Shown here: positions 21,182 to 31,522 of the stretch, piece after piece | Numbering within the stretch: position 1 is the first letter of the stretch | Layout of the letters: every line of letters begins with the position of its first letter | From: Pseudomonadota bacterium | GTDB taxonomy: Bacteria; Pseudomonadota; Alphaproteobacteria; Rhizobiales; Beijerinckiaceae | Reading direction: 5' to 3' | DNA: 52,218 bases | Assembly: GCA_021777915.1 (NCBI GenBank) | Contig: JAJYCZ010000003.1 | Span: 1 to 52,218, forward strand | Position numbers and translations under genes: made by a program | The notes under the pieces: model-generated | The model's database searches: none | What the model saw: the letters and a program-made list of their open reading frames with translations, nothing else | Told to the model about the DNA's origin: nothing

Positions 21182-21745
21182 TCAGGCTGTCGGAGAAGGC
21201 TTCCACTTGATCGAGCAGCCGATCGACGGCGTCTGATCGGCCGGGATTTCATTGGCCGCCGCGATCCCGCGCATGGCGACGAGCAATTCACGGCGCGCGC
21301 CGGGCGGCGGCGGGTCCCTGCGGCCCTCGTCCAGACGGCCGCGATATTTCAGCTGGCCGTCGGCGCCATAGCCGAAAAAATCCGGGGTGCAGACGGCGCC
21401 ATAGGCCCGCGCGACCTGCTGCGATTCGTCGTGCAGATAGGGGAAGGGCAGCGCGTGCTGCTGGGCAAATTCCTTCATCTTGGGAAACGAATCGTCGGGA
21501 TAGGCCGCGGCGTCGTTGGAGCAGATGGCGGCGAAGCCGATCCCCTCCGCCATCAGCGCGCGGGCGTCCTTCACCAGGCGGTCGAGAACCGCGAGCACAT
21601 AGGGGCAATGATTGCAGATGAAGACGACCACGGTTCCTTTCGGGCCGGCGATATCGGCGAAGGCATAGGTCTTGCCGTCGACGCCGGGCAGGGAAAAAGC
21701 GGGCGCCGGAATATCCAGCTCGATGTCGGTGGGACTGGCGGCCAT
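21182..21745 (-). CDS. Thioredoxin-fold (AhpC/TSA-like) protein
   Basis: 187 residues of the thioredoxin-like family. PAPAFSLPGVDGKTYAF leads to a peroxiredoxin-like strand and the active-site region FICNHCPYV, which has a single cysteine rather than CxxC. FGYGADGQLKYRGRLDE near the end is typical of the thioredoxin-family proteins annotated as redoxins. ATG 21745 has GGAG at 6 bases; the 16-codon upstream extension is discarded. It is the first gene of the four-gene minus-strand operon and divergent from katG. Cytoplasmic, no signal peptide; function is inferred as a thiol reductase or peroxidase. Confidence 0.85.
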   Translation of the reverse strand: MAASPTDIELDIPAPAFSLPGVDGKTYAFADIAGPKGTVVVFICNHCPYVLAVLDRLVKDARALMAEGIGFAAICSNDAAAYPDDSFPKMKEFAQQHALPFPYLHDESQQVARAYGAVCTPDFFGYGADGQLKYRGRLDEGRRDPPPPGARRELLVAMRGIAAANEIPADQTPSIGCSIKWKPSPTA

Positions 21746-21857
21746 CAAGCGCTCCAATATTCGGAATATCGGTGAGATTGGCCTTTTCCGCATGGGGAAT
21801 CAACCCATCGCGCCGTGAGCTGCGATGCAGAACGCCATTCGAGTAATCGGAAAAGCA

Positions 21858-21879
21858 GATTAAAAAATCATTTTTAATC
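21858..21879. promoter_or_regulatory. Inverted repeat in the katG divergent region
   Basis: A perfect 9-bp inverted repeat, GATTAAAAA-atca-TTTTTAATC, sits midway between the katG start (22008) and the redoxin start (21745). It is much more AT-rich than its surroundings. A regulator-binding site is plausible; it could instead be a bidirectional terminator-like hairpin, but no gene ends here. Confidence 0.45.
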
Positions 21880-21926
21880 GGTTGGCGTGCAATCGCCGGC
21901 CCGTGTCACTGTATCGCCAGCATTGA

Positions 21927-24176
<2,250 letters not shown>

Positions 24177-24202
24177 CCGGCGCGGAGACTCCGGAAATGC
24201 AG

Positions 24203-24240
24203 GGCGGCGTTCCACGATGATCTGGAAAGCCGCCTTTCCT
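24203..24240 (+). terminator. Possible terminator after katG
   Basis: GGCGGC-g-TTCC pairs with GGAA-a-GCCGCC around a 10-base loop, followed by TTTCCTTGTC. The stem has one mismatch and the T-run is short, so this is moderate evidence only. Confidence 0.45.
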
Positions 24241-24310
24241 TGTCGAAAAGGTCAAACTTTCGGACGCTCCGGCGCGTAGACTATGAGTCGAAACGCCGGA
24301 AAGGGGACGC

Positions 24311-24865
24311 ATGATGAAAAAGCTGGTCGCAGGAGTGCTCGTCGGCCTGCTGTGCGCGACCGCGAGCCGGGCGGAAATGAAGGCCGGCGCCATGGCGCCC
24401 GATTTCACCCTTCAGGCCGCCGTCGGCGGCAAGACCTTTTCCTTCCATCTCGCCGAGGCGCTGAAGAAGGGCCCGGTGGTGCTTTATTTCTATCCCAAGT
24501 CCTTCACCCCCGGCTGCACGATCGAGGCGCATGAATTCGCCGAGAACGCGGCCAATTTCGCGGAAGCGGGCGCGAGCCTGATCGGCGTCTCGAACGACAC
24601 GATGGCGACCCAGATCGATTTTTCCTCGCGCGAATGCCGCGACAAATTCCCGGTCGGCGCCGATTCCGACGGCAAGGTCATTCGCGCCTATGATTCGCAG
24701 ATGCTGAAGCTCGGCGGGCTGGGGCCGTCGATGGCGAGCCGGGTTTCCTACGTCATCGCGCCGGACGGCCGGATTCTTTATGTCTACGAGGATTCCTCGC
24801 CCTACAGGCATATCGCCAACAGCCTGGCGGTCGTGCGCAAGTGGCGGGCGGATCATCCGAATTGA
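24311..24865 (+). CDS. Exported peroxiredoxin, BCP/PrxQ-like
   Basis: 184 residues with an N-terminal signal peptide (MMKKLVAGVLVGLLCATASRA), so it should act in the periplasm. MAPDFTLQAAVGGKTF begins the peroxiredoxin fold, and the peroxidatic cysteine lies in SFTPGCTIEAHEF. A second cysteine in SSRECRDKF may be resolving. It is close to the bacterioferritin-comigratory (PrxQ) group, which reduces H2O2 and organic peroxides using thioredoxin-like donors. AGGGGAC precedes the start. It comes after katG and before a di-iron protein on the same strand. The start could be either of two adjacent ATGs. Confidence 0.9.
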   Translation: MMKKLVAGVLVGLLCATASRAEMKAGAMAPDFTLQAAVGGKTFSFHLAEALKKGPVVLYFYPKSFTPGCTIEAHEFAENAANFAEAGASLIGVSNDTMATQIDFSSRECRDKFPVGADSDGKVIRAYDSQMLKLGGLGPSMASRVSYVIAPDGRILYVYEDSSPYRHIANSLAVVRKWRADHPN

Positions 24866-24999
24866 GCCCCACCGGTCCCGGCGCGGTCAAATCCCGCCAA
24901 CGGGAGCCTGACCGGGTCGAGGGCTGACGCCGGCCGACTCCTGGTCTATGGATCGGCCCGAACCACAACAGCGAAGATTCGGGACGGAGAACCGGGCCC

Positions 25000-25899
25000 A
25001 TGACCGGAGATTTGGCGGCCGTCGAGGCCAGCGATTTCGCGATGCGCAACTGGAAGGCGAAGGACGCCGGCCCGATTCGGATCGGCTCGCCCGAACATCT
25101 GCGCATGTTCGCGCAAATGCTGCTCGACACCCATAATCCCTACAAGCCGGCAGTGATCGAATGGCCGAAACTGGCGCCGGACGCTTTGGCGCGGGTGACC
25201 TCGCTGCCGATCTGGGACATAGCGGTGCAAACCGAGGGCCGCGCCTCGATCCGGGTGAAAAGCTTCGCCGCCACCGTGGCCGAGCCCCTGCTGCGCCAGG
25301 CACTGGAGATGGATGCGGGCGAAGAGGAGCGTCACAAGGTCGTGCTGTCCAAACTGGTCGAGGCCTATGGGATCAAGCTCGCGCCCGAGCCGCATTACGC
25401 CGCGCCCAAACATGCGCTCTGGGCCTGGCTGGTGACCGGCTACAGCGAATGCATCGACAGTTTCTTCGCCTTCGGCCTGTTCGAGACCGCGCGCCGCTCC
25501 GGCTATTTCCCCATTGAGCTGGTGGAGACCTTTGAGCCGGTGATCCAGGAGGAGGCGCGCCATATCCTGTTTTTCGTCAACTGGGTCGCCTGGCGTCGGC
25601 GCAACCTGCCGATCTGGAAGCGCCTGTCGTTCCGGCTGACCGAAATCGCGGTCTGGATGTTCCTGATCTATGAACGGATCGGCATCGCGCGCGGCATAGA
25701 CAGCGCCGGCGACATGCAGGACGCCAATTTCGCCATGCAGGGATCGGGCGCCCTCGGCGTGGACCTGTCGCCGGCGGAGCTGATCGATCTCTGCCTCGCC
25801 GAAAACGACCGCCGCATGGCCGGCTATGATGAAAGGCTGCTGCGCCCGAAACTGGCGCCGACGCTCGCGCGCTTCGCCCGGCGTTTCGTGAAAGGCTGA
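25000..25899 (+). CDS. Ferritin-like di-iron protein
   Basis: 299 residues. Two helix motifs typical of di-iron carboxylate proteins are visible: MDAGEEERHKVVL and VIQEEARHILFF (E-x-x-R-H), spaced as in a four-helix ferritin-like bundle. A hydrophobic stretch (LTEIAVWMFLIYERIGI) lies near residue 220. No specific family name is recognised; oxidase, peroxide-scavenging or oxygenase roles are possible. It is downstream of katG and the periplasmic peroxiredoxin and upstream of sat, so it may belong to the oxidative-stress block. No clear Shine-Dalgarno sequence precedes ATG 25000. Confidence 0.75.
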   Translation: MTGDLAAVEASDFAMRNWKAKDAGPIRIGSPEHLRMFAQMLLDTHNPYKPAVIEWPKLAPDALARVTSLPIWDIAVQTEGRASIRVKSFAATVAEPLLRQALEMDAGEEERHKVVLSKLVEAYGIKLAPEPHYAAPKHALWAWLVTGYSECIDSFFAFGLFETARRSGYFPIELVETFEPVIQEEARHILFFVNWVAWRRRNLPIWKRLSFRLTEIAVWMFLIYERIGIARGIDSAGDMQDANFAMQGSGALGVDLSPAELIDLCLAENDRRMAGYDERLLRPKLAPTLARFARRFVKG

Positions 25900-25994
25900 T
25901 CATTTTCACCTCGCGAAGGCGCCGCCGGTGGGAAGGATTCCGCGCGGCGGGGTATTTTCATTTTGTCGCATTCGAATATGATGGTGCGTAAATA

Positions 25995-26008
25995 TAAGCT
26001 TGAGCTTA
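25995..26008. promoter_or_regulatory. Palindrome upstream of sat
   Basis: TAAGCT-TG-AGCTTA is a perfect 6-bp-arm palindrome about 90 bases before the sat start, in an AT-rich stretch of the 197-base gap. It may be an operator, but no regulator is known for it. Confidence 0.35.
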
Positions 26009-26096
26009 GCCTTTAGCGCGGCCGCTGGGCTGGCCGCGGAGCGCGAGCCGAGACTTGTCGGCACGGAGATGCCGGCACAACAACGGAGGAAACTAA

Positions 26097-27302
26097 GTGG
26101 TTAATCTTATTGAACCTCATGGCTCGAAAGAGCTTCATCCGCTCTTCGTCGCCGACTCGGTCGAGAACGAGAAGCTGCGGCAGGAGGCGGAAAGCCTGCC
26201 GTCGATCGTCGTCAGCTCCGCCGCCGCCGCCAATGCGGTGATGCTGGGCGCTGGCTATTTCAATCCCTTGACCGGCTATATGAACAAGGCGGACGCCCTC
26301 TCCGTGGCCCGCGACATGAAGACCGCCAAGGGGCTGTTCTGGCCGGTTCCGGTCCTCAATCTGCTCAAGGACGCCTCGACCGTGAAGGTCGGAAGCCGGA
26401 TCGCGCTGCGCGACCCCAATGTCCCGGGCAATCCCGTTTTGGCGGTGATGGACGTCGAGGCCATCGAGACGCTGAACGATGAAGATGTCGCGCTGATCAT
26501 CGAAAAGGTCTACCGCACCTCGGATCCCAAGCACCCCGGCGTCGCCGCCTTCGAGGCGCAGGGCCGCGCGGTCGTCTCCGGCCCGATCAAGGTTCTGAAT
26601 TTCAGTTATTTCCAGACTGAATTCCCCGACACGTTCCGCACGGCGGTTGAAATCCGCAATGAAATCAAGGAGCGCGGCTGGAAAAAGGTCGTCGCCTTCC
26701 AGACCCGCAACCCGATGCACCGCGCCCACGAGGAACTGTGCCGGATGGCGATGGAGCGCCTCGGCGCCGACGGCCTCGTCATCCACATGCTGCTCGGCAA
26801 GCTCAAGGCGGGCGACATTCCGGCCCCGGTGCGCGACGCCGCGATCCGCAAGATGGTCGAAATCTATTTCCCGCCGAACACGGTGATGGTGACGGGCTAT
26901 GGCTTCGACATGCTCTACGCCGGCCCGCGCGAGGCGCTGTTGCACGCGGTCTTCCGCCAGAACATGGGCGCGTCCTATCTGATCGTCGGCCGCGACCACG
27001 CCGGCGTCGGCGATTATTACGGCCCGTTCGATGCGCAGACCATTTTCGACGAGCTTCCGCCCGGAAGCCTGAAGATCGATATCTTCCGCGCCGACAATAC
27101 CGCCTATTCGAAAAAACTGAACAAGGTGGTGATGATGTGCGAGGCTCCCGGCCACACCAAGGAAGACTTCATCGCTTTGTCGGGAACCAAGGTTCGCGAA
27201 ATGCTCGGCCAGGGCCTCGCCCCGCCGCCGGAATTCTCGCGCGCCGAAGTGGCCGAAATCCTGATCGGCTATTATCAGGAGCTGGACAGCCGCGTCAGCT
27301 GA
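26097..27302 (+). CDS. sat: Dissimilatory sulfate adenylyltransferase (ATP sulfurylase)
   Basis: 401 residues of the homo-oligomeric ATP sulfurylase family. In oxidation it converts APS and pyrophosphate to ATP and sulfate; in reduction it runs in reverse. Nucleotide motifs are present: QTRNPMHRAHEEL (near 202), GRDHAGVGDYYGPFDAQ (near 298), then SGTKVREML. No kinase domain is fused and no CysD/CysN-type subunits are present, which supports a dissimilatory enzyme. The start is GTG 26097 with GGAGG at 7 bases. It ends at an exceptionally strong terminator. aprBA lies about 1.1 kb downstream in the same direction, so sat has its own transcription unit. Confidence 0.96.
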   Translation: MVNLIEPHGSKELHPLFVADSVENEKLRQEAESLPSIVVSSAAAANAVMLGAGYFNPLTGYMNKADALSVARDMKTAKGLFWPVPVLNLLKDASTVKVGSRIALRDPNVPGNPVLAVMDVEAIETLNDEDVALIIEKVYRTSDPKHPGVAAFEAQGRAVVSGPIKVLNFSYFQTEFPDTFRTAVEIRNEIKERGWKKVVAFQTRNPMHRAHEELCRMAMERLGADGLVIHMLLGKLKAGDIPAPVRDAAIRKMVEIYFPPNTVMVTGYGFDMLYAGPREALLHAVFRQNMGASYLIVGRDHAGVGDYYGPFDAQTIFDELPPGSLKIDIFRADNTAYSKKLNKVVMMCEAPGHTKEDFIALSGTKVREMLGQGLAPPPEFSRAEVAEILIGYYQELDSRVS

Positions 27303-27347
27303 AGCCAGAGCGGCTGCGCATCACGTTGACGCGCCCTTGAAAACCCG

Positions 27348-27388
27348 GCGCCTGGATTTTTTTCAAAATCCAGGCGCTTTTTATTTTG
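27348..27388 (+). terminator. Strong intrinsic terminator of sat
   Basis: A 13-bp perfect stem (GCGCCTGGATTTT / AAAATCCAGGCGC) with loop TTTC is followed by TTTTTATTTT. It lies 46 bases after the sat stop and before the ankyrin gene. Confidence 0.93.
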
Positions 27389-27422
27389 AGAATGCCGCGC
27401 GATCCGCGAAAGGAGCCTGAAA

Positions 27423-27932
27423 ATGACCACCGCCCACCGCTATTGGGTCCGCTCGCCCGACGGGCGCGTCGCCTATGGCTTCGAGCGCGAACAGGTCGCG
27501 ACCTCGGTCGCGCTCGAATATGGGGTCGGCGCGGCGCTCATCGACACCCTGGCCCAGGCCTATATGCCGATGCTGCAGGTCGTCGAGCGCTGCGACGGCG
27601 AATTGCGCCTCGTGCTCGGGCCGGTCGGCGGCTGGGACACCGGGCGATTCGGCCTCGACCGCGACCTGATCGAGGCGATCAAGAAAGGACGGGTGGAGAT
27701 CGTTCACGCTTTCCTCGCCAAGGGCGCTTCGGCCAACGCCGCCGACAACAAGGGCGGGCGCGCCCTGCATTGGGCGGCGTCGCGCGGCGAAGCGAGCGTC
27801 GTCGACCTGCTGCTGAACCAGGGCGCCGACATCGCCGCGCTCGACGCCTCGGGGCGTTCGGCGCTCACGGTGGCCGAGGCGCGCGGCAAAAAAGAGGTCG
27901 CCGATCTGCTGCGAAGCCGCGGCGCGCGTTGA
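27423..27932 (+). CDS. Ankyrin-repeat protein
   Basis: 169 residues with a non-repeat N-terminal module (MTTAHRYWVRSPDGRVAYGF) and about three ankyrin repeats: DLIEAIKKGRVEIVHAFLAKGA, then GGRALHWAASRGEASVVDLLLNQGA and GRSALTVAEARGKKEVADLL. Ankyrin repeats bind partner proteins; no enzyme motif is present. AAGGAG precedes the start. It sits alone between the sat terminator and the long aprBA leader, so it is not cotranscribed with either for sure. A partner cannot be inferred. Confidence 0.85.
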   Translation: MTTAHRYWVRSPDGRVAYGFEREQVATSVALEYGVGAALIDTLAQAYMPMLQVVERCDGELRLVLGPVGGWDTGRFGLDRDLIEAIKKGRVEIVHAFLAKGASANAADNKGGRALHWAASRGEASVVDLLLNQGADIAALDASGRSALTVAEARGKKEVADLLRSRGAR

Positions 27933-28386
27933 CCGCATCGTCCGGCGCCCGATTTCGTCGAAATCCTCTTGCCTGTTTTGCGGACGGCATTATCCTGCGC
28001 GGGCTATCAGCGATTGTTCTGCCCGCTGGACGCGGCTCCGTTCTGGAACTTTGCGCTTTTAGAATAACTCTAGATTACGCGCACAGGTCTCAACAGCGGA
28101 GGCGAAGTTTTCCTTGATGAATAATTTTTGATGATTTGATCGCTTTTTCAGAAACAATTTGCGGCGCCTTGCGCGGAATCAAGGGTTTTCGCGGCATCTA
28201 CTCAAACCGCGGCCGCGCCAACGCTCCACAAGCGCGATCCGGGCATATATTCCAACATTGTAATATCCTGTCCCCATGATATAAGCGACGCTGCGATGCG
28301 CGGTCCGGGCCTTCACGGGCTTGGGTGGCGCGCCCGCGCGAGTTCACTTATGAAGCGCCAAACTTAAATGAGTTGGGAGGACAACG
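27933..28386. other. Long intergenic region upstream of aprBA
   Basis: About 450 bases without a credible gene. It is AT-richer than its surroundings (for example 28060-28160, with several A/T runs), consistent with a regulatory region for the aprBA genes. The -35/-10 pair listed separately lies near its 3' end. I see no recognised riboswitch. Confidence 0.6.
28258..28285 (+). promoter_or_regulatory. Candidate sigma-70-type promoter of aprBA
   Basis: TTGTAA (28258-28263) and TATAAG (28280-28285) are separated by 16 bases. Transcription would start near 28292, leaving a leader of roughly 95 bases before aprB. No experimental support; inferred from match to consensus. Confidence 0.45.
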
Positions 28387-28812
28387 ATGCCGACTTTTGT
28401 ACACACGGACAAGTGTGACGGCTGCAAAGGGGGACAGGTCACTGCGTGCATGTATATCTGCCCGAATGATCTGATGAAGCTCGACACAATACGCATGAAG
28501 GCGTTCAACCAGGAGCCGGATCAGTGCTGGGAATGCCAGTGCTGCGTCAAGGCTTGCCCGCAGCAGGCCATCGAGGTCCGCGCCTTCCAGGATTGGGTTC
28601 CGATGGGCGGCGCCGCGATCCCGCTGCGCACCGACAACGCCATCATGTGGACCATCAAGTTCCGCGACGGCGAGATCAAGCGCTTCAAGTTCCCGGTTCG
28701 CACCACCCCGGTCAGCTCGATCGACCCCTACGGCAACAAGCCGGCCCCGGGCGACCTCAACGACCACCGCTTCTTCACCGAGGAAGGCAAGGAACTGCCG
28801 CGCATCTCGTGA
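28387..28812 (+). CDS. aprB: Adenylylsulfate reductase, beta subunit
   Basis: Electron-transfer subunit of APS reductase, carrying two [4Fe-4S] clusters. 141 residues. The cysteine signatures are CDGCKGGQVTACMYICP (first cluster) and CWECQCCVKACP (second cluster), both complete. The C-terminal part after residue 70 is the tail that wraps the alpha subunit. It passes electrons between AprA and the Qmo-type partner. GGGAGG precedes ATG 28387. aprA follows 103 bases downstream, the normal aprBA order. Confidence 0.97.
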   Translation: MPTFVHTDKCDGCKGGQVTACMYICPNDLMKLDTIRMKAFNQEPDQCWECQCCVKACPQQAIEVRAFQDWVPMGGAAIPLRTDNAIMWTIKFRDGEIKRFKFPVRTTPVSSIDPYGNKPAPGDLNDHRFFTEEGKELPRIS

Positions 28813-28915
28813 GGCACGGCTGCTGATTATCCGCGAAACAAGAACATCATCTGACTTGAGCGCGTGGGTCCGGCTGCATTGTGCCGGGAGTCGCGTTACG
28901 GGAGTTTAGTGAAAA

Positions 28916-30868
28916 ATGAGCGAACCGAGCTTTGGCAATCCCGAGATCGTTGAGATCGAAACCGACATCCTCCTCGTTGGCGGCGGCATGGCCGCTTGCG
29001 GCGCCGCCTATGAGGCCAAGCGCTGGGCCGGCGACAAGGTGAAGATCACCCTGGTCGACAAGGCCGCCATGGACCGCTCCGGCGCGGTCGCGATGGGCCT
29101 TTCGGCGATCAACACCTACCTCGGCCAGAACACCCCGGAAGACTACTGCCGCTACGTTTCGGCTGACCTTATGGGCATCACCCGCGACGACCTCGTCTAT
29201 GACGTCGGCCGTCACGTCGACGATTCGGTGCACCTGTTCGAAGAATGGGGTCTGCCGGTCTGGAAGGAAATGGAAGGCGGCCGCGTCGATGGCGCGAGCT
29301 GGCAGAAGGCCGGCGGCCTGTCCCTCAAGGACGGCGGCAAGCCGGTGCGTTCCGGCAAATGGCAGATCATGATCAACGGCGAAGGCTACAAGCCGATCGT
29401 CGCCGAAGCCGCCAAGAAGGCCCTCGGGATGGAGAACATCTACGAGCGCGTCTTCATCGTGAAGTACCTGCTCGACGCCAACAACCCCAACCAGGTCGCG
29501 GGCGCGGTCGGCTTCTCGGTTCGCGAGCACAAGCTCTATGTCTTCAAGGCCAAGGCGATCCTCAACGTCGCCGGCGGCGCGGTGAACGTGTTCCGTCCCC
29601 GCACCACGGGTGAGGGCATGGGCCGCGTGTGGTATCCGGTGTGGAACGCCGGCTCGACCTACGCCATGGCGGCGGAAGTCGGCGCCGAACTGACCATGAT
29701 GGAAAACCGCTTCGTCCCGACCCGCTTCAAGGACGGCTACGGCCCGGTCGGCGCGTGGTTCCTGCTGTTCAAGTCCAAGGCGACCAACGCCTTCGGCGAG
29801 GACTATGTGGTCAAGAACGCGGACATGCTCACCGCCTTCGCGCCCTACGACAAGGCGGTCGTGGTGCCGTCCTGCCTGCGCAACCACGCGATGCTCAAGG
29901 AAATGAAGGATGGTCGCGGCCCGATCCTGATGGATACGCCCGCAGCGATGAAGAAGCTCGCCGAGACCCTCACGCCGAAGGAAGTCAAGCACCTCGAAGC
30001 CGAGGCCTGGGAAGACTTCCTCGACATGTGCATCGGCCAGGCCGGCGTTTGGGCGGGTCTGAACATCCGTCCGGAACAGCAGGTTTCCGAACTGATGCCG
30101 ACCGAGCCCTATCTGCTCGGCTCGCATTCCGGCTGCTGCGGCATCTGGGTGTCGGGTCCGTCGGACATCGCGCCGCCGGAATGGCAGTGGGGCTACAACC
30201 GCATGACCACGGTCAAGGGCCTGTTCACCGCGGGTGACGGCGTCGGCGCCTCGGGACACAAGTTCTCGTCGGGCTCGCATGCCGAAGGCCGCATCGCCGG
30301 CAAGAACATGGTCAAGTTCTGCCTCGACCATGCCGACTTCAAGCCGGAGCTCAAGGGCGACATCAAGGCGATCACGGAAGAGATCTATCGTCCGGTGCGC
30401 AACTACTTCGAGCACAAGGACAAGACGACCGCCGAAGACATCAATCCGTTCTATATCACGCCGCGCATGTTCCAGATGCGTCTGCAGAAGATCATGGACG
30501 AATATGTCGCCGGTGTCGCCACCTACTACCAGACCAATGGCGAAATGCTGAAGAGGGCGACGCATTACCTCACGATGCTGAAAGAAGACAGCATCAACAT
30601 GCGCGCCAAGGATCTGCATGAGCTGATGCGCGCTTGGGAGAATTACCATCGGTTGTGGACCGGCGAGGCGCATATGCGCCACATCCAGTTCCGCGAAGAA
30701 ACCCGTTATCCGGGCTTCTATTATCGCGCCGATTATCCCAATCTCGACGACGCCAACTGGAAAGTGTTCGTCAATTCGCGCTTCGACCCCGAGACCAAGA
30801 CCTGGAGCCTCAAAAAGGTTCCGCACAAGGATCTTGTGCCGAAGGTCTATGGCGCAGCCAAGCACTAA
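28916..30868 (+). CDS. aprA: Adenylylsulfate reductase, alpha subunit
   Basis: FAD-containing catalytic subunit that interconverts APS with sulfite plus AMP. 650 residues of the fumarate-reductase-like flavoprotein family. The dinucleotide site is DILLVGGGMAACGAAYEAK, followed by AMDRSGAVAMGLSAINTYLGQ. The C-terminal flavin motif region GLFTAGDGVGASGHKFSSGSHAEGR is present, and the capping region reads YRADYPNLDDANWKVFVNSR. Length and architecture are normal for AprA. With sat and aprB this gives the complete APS-to-sulfite enzyme set. A perfect terminator follows. Whether it belongs to the oxidative or reductive AprA lineage needs a phylogeny. Confidence 0.97.
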   Translation: MSEPSFGNPEIVEIETDILLVGGGMAACGAAYEAKRWAGDKVKITLVDKAAMDRSGAVAMGLSAINTYLGQNTPEDYCRYVSADLMGITRDDLVYDVGRHVDDSVHLFEEWGLPVWKEMEGGRVDGASWQKAGGLSLKDGGKPVRSGKWQIMINGEGYKPIVAEAAKKALGMENIYERVFIVKYLLDANNPNQVAGAVGFSVREHKLYVFKAKAILNVAGGAVNVFRPRTTGEGMGRVWYPVWNAGSTYAMAAEVGAELTMMENRFVPTRFKDGYGPVGAWFLLFKSKATNAFGEDYVVKNADMLTAFAPYDKAVVVPSCLRNHAMLKEMKDGRGPILMDTPAAMKKLAETLTPKEVKHLEAEAWEDFLDMCIGQAGVWAGLNIRPEQQVSELMPTEPYLLGSHSGCCGIWVSGPSDIAPPEWQWGYNRMTTVKGLFTAGDGVGASGHKFSSGSHAEGRIAGKNMVKFCLDHADFKPELKGDIKAITEEIYRPVRNYFEHKDKTTAEDINPFYITPRMFQMRLQKIMDEYVAGVATYYQTNGEMLKRATHYLTMLKEDSINMRAKDLHELMRAWENYHRLWTGEAHMRHIQFREETRYPGFYYRADYPNLDDANWKVFVNSRFDPETKTWSLKKVPHKDLVPKVYGAAKH

Positions 30869-30879
30869 TGCAATAAAAG

Positions 30880-30914
30880 TTCGGGGCCTGGTTCAACCGG
30901 CCCCGAATTTATTG
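30880..30914 (+). terminator. Intrinsic terminator of aprBA
   Basis: A 9-bp stem (TTCGGGGCC / GGCCCCGAA) around TGGTTCAACC is followed by TTTATTG. It begins 12 bases after the aprA stop codon. Confidence 0.88.
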
Positions 30915-31052
30915 TTCGCATGCACGCTCTCTGCCGAAATTGCGCCACGTTTTCGTGTGGCAATGTAAGCGCCTAGAGTTCGGGACCGGCTGAATACTAA
31001 AACAAAAATAGAGCCAGGCGGGACCGTGACGTTATGACTGGGGGATATCGTC

Positions 31053-31487
31053 ATGAAAGTCGTCAGTTTTCTGCAAGCCGAACAGCAAAAGCTCACCACC
31101 TGCGCGCCCGAGGAAACGATTGAATCCGTCGCGAAGCGGTTGAGCGCGCTCAATATCGGCGCCCTGCCCGTTTGCGGCGCCAATAGTTCGCTGGTCGGCG
31201 TCATTTCCGAGCGCGACGTCGTCCGTGGCATGGCCAAGGATGGCTGCAAGCTCGCCGAGCGCCGCGTCCGCGATCTGATGACCCGGGAAGTGGTCGTCTG
31301 CGACCAGAACACGACCATGGCCGAGGCTGAAAAGCTGATGTACCAGAAGCGCGTGCGCCACCTGCCGGTCGTTGACGCCGGAAAAGTGGTCGGCCTGCTG
31401 TCGATCCGCGACGTGATGGCCTGGCGCATTCAGGAAACGAAAGTCGAGTTGAACGTCCTGCGCGACATGGCGATTGTCTCGCGCTGA
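31053..31487 (+). CDS. Tandem CBS-domain protein
   Basis: 144 residues made of one CBS pair (Bateman module) and little else. The first CBS holds VGVISERDV and the second VGLLSIRDV, both carrying the h-G-h-h-S-x-x-D signature that binds the ribose/phosphate of adenosine nucleotides. The family senses AMP, ADP, ATP or SAM. It starts at ATG 31053 (GGGGGA upstream), 185 bases after aprA, behind the aprA terminator. AprA consumes AMP and Sat makes ATP, so an adenylate sensor here is suggestive, but that link is inference. Confidence 0.9.
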   Translation: MKVVSFLQAEQQKLTTCAPEETIESVAKRLSALNIGALPVCGANSSLVGVISERDVVRGMAKDGCKLAERRVRDLMTREVVVCDQNTTMAEAEKLMYQKRVRHLPVVDAGKVVGLLSIRDVMAWRIQETKVELNVLRDMAIVSR

Positions 31488-31522
31488 ACGCGCGAGGTCG
31501 CGATTGTCTCGCGTTGAACGCG
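31470..31522 (+). repeat. Short direct repeat spanning the CBS gene stop
   Basis: GCGATTGTCTCGCG[C/T]TGAACGCG occurs at 31470-31492 and 31500-31522, with one mismatch and 30-base spacing. The first copy contains the CBS stop codon. It looks like a recent local duplication. Confidence 0.7.

Noticed and set aside
27386-28117. 243-codon plus-strand frame over the ankyrin gene
   Set aside because: Out of frame with the ankyrin protein, whose repeats are clear, and it extends into non-coding DNA.
28847-30865. 672-codon minus-strand open frame
   Set aside because: Antisense to aprA, which is confidently assigned.
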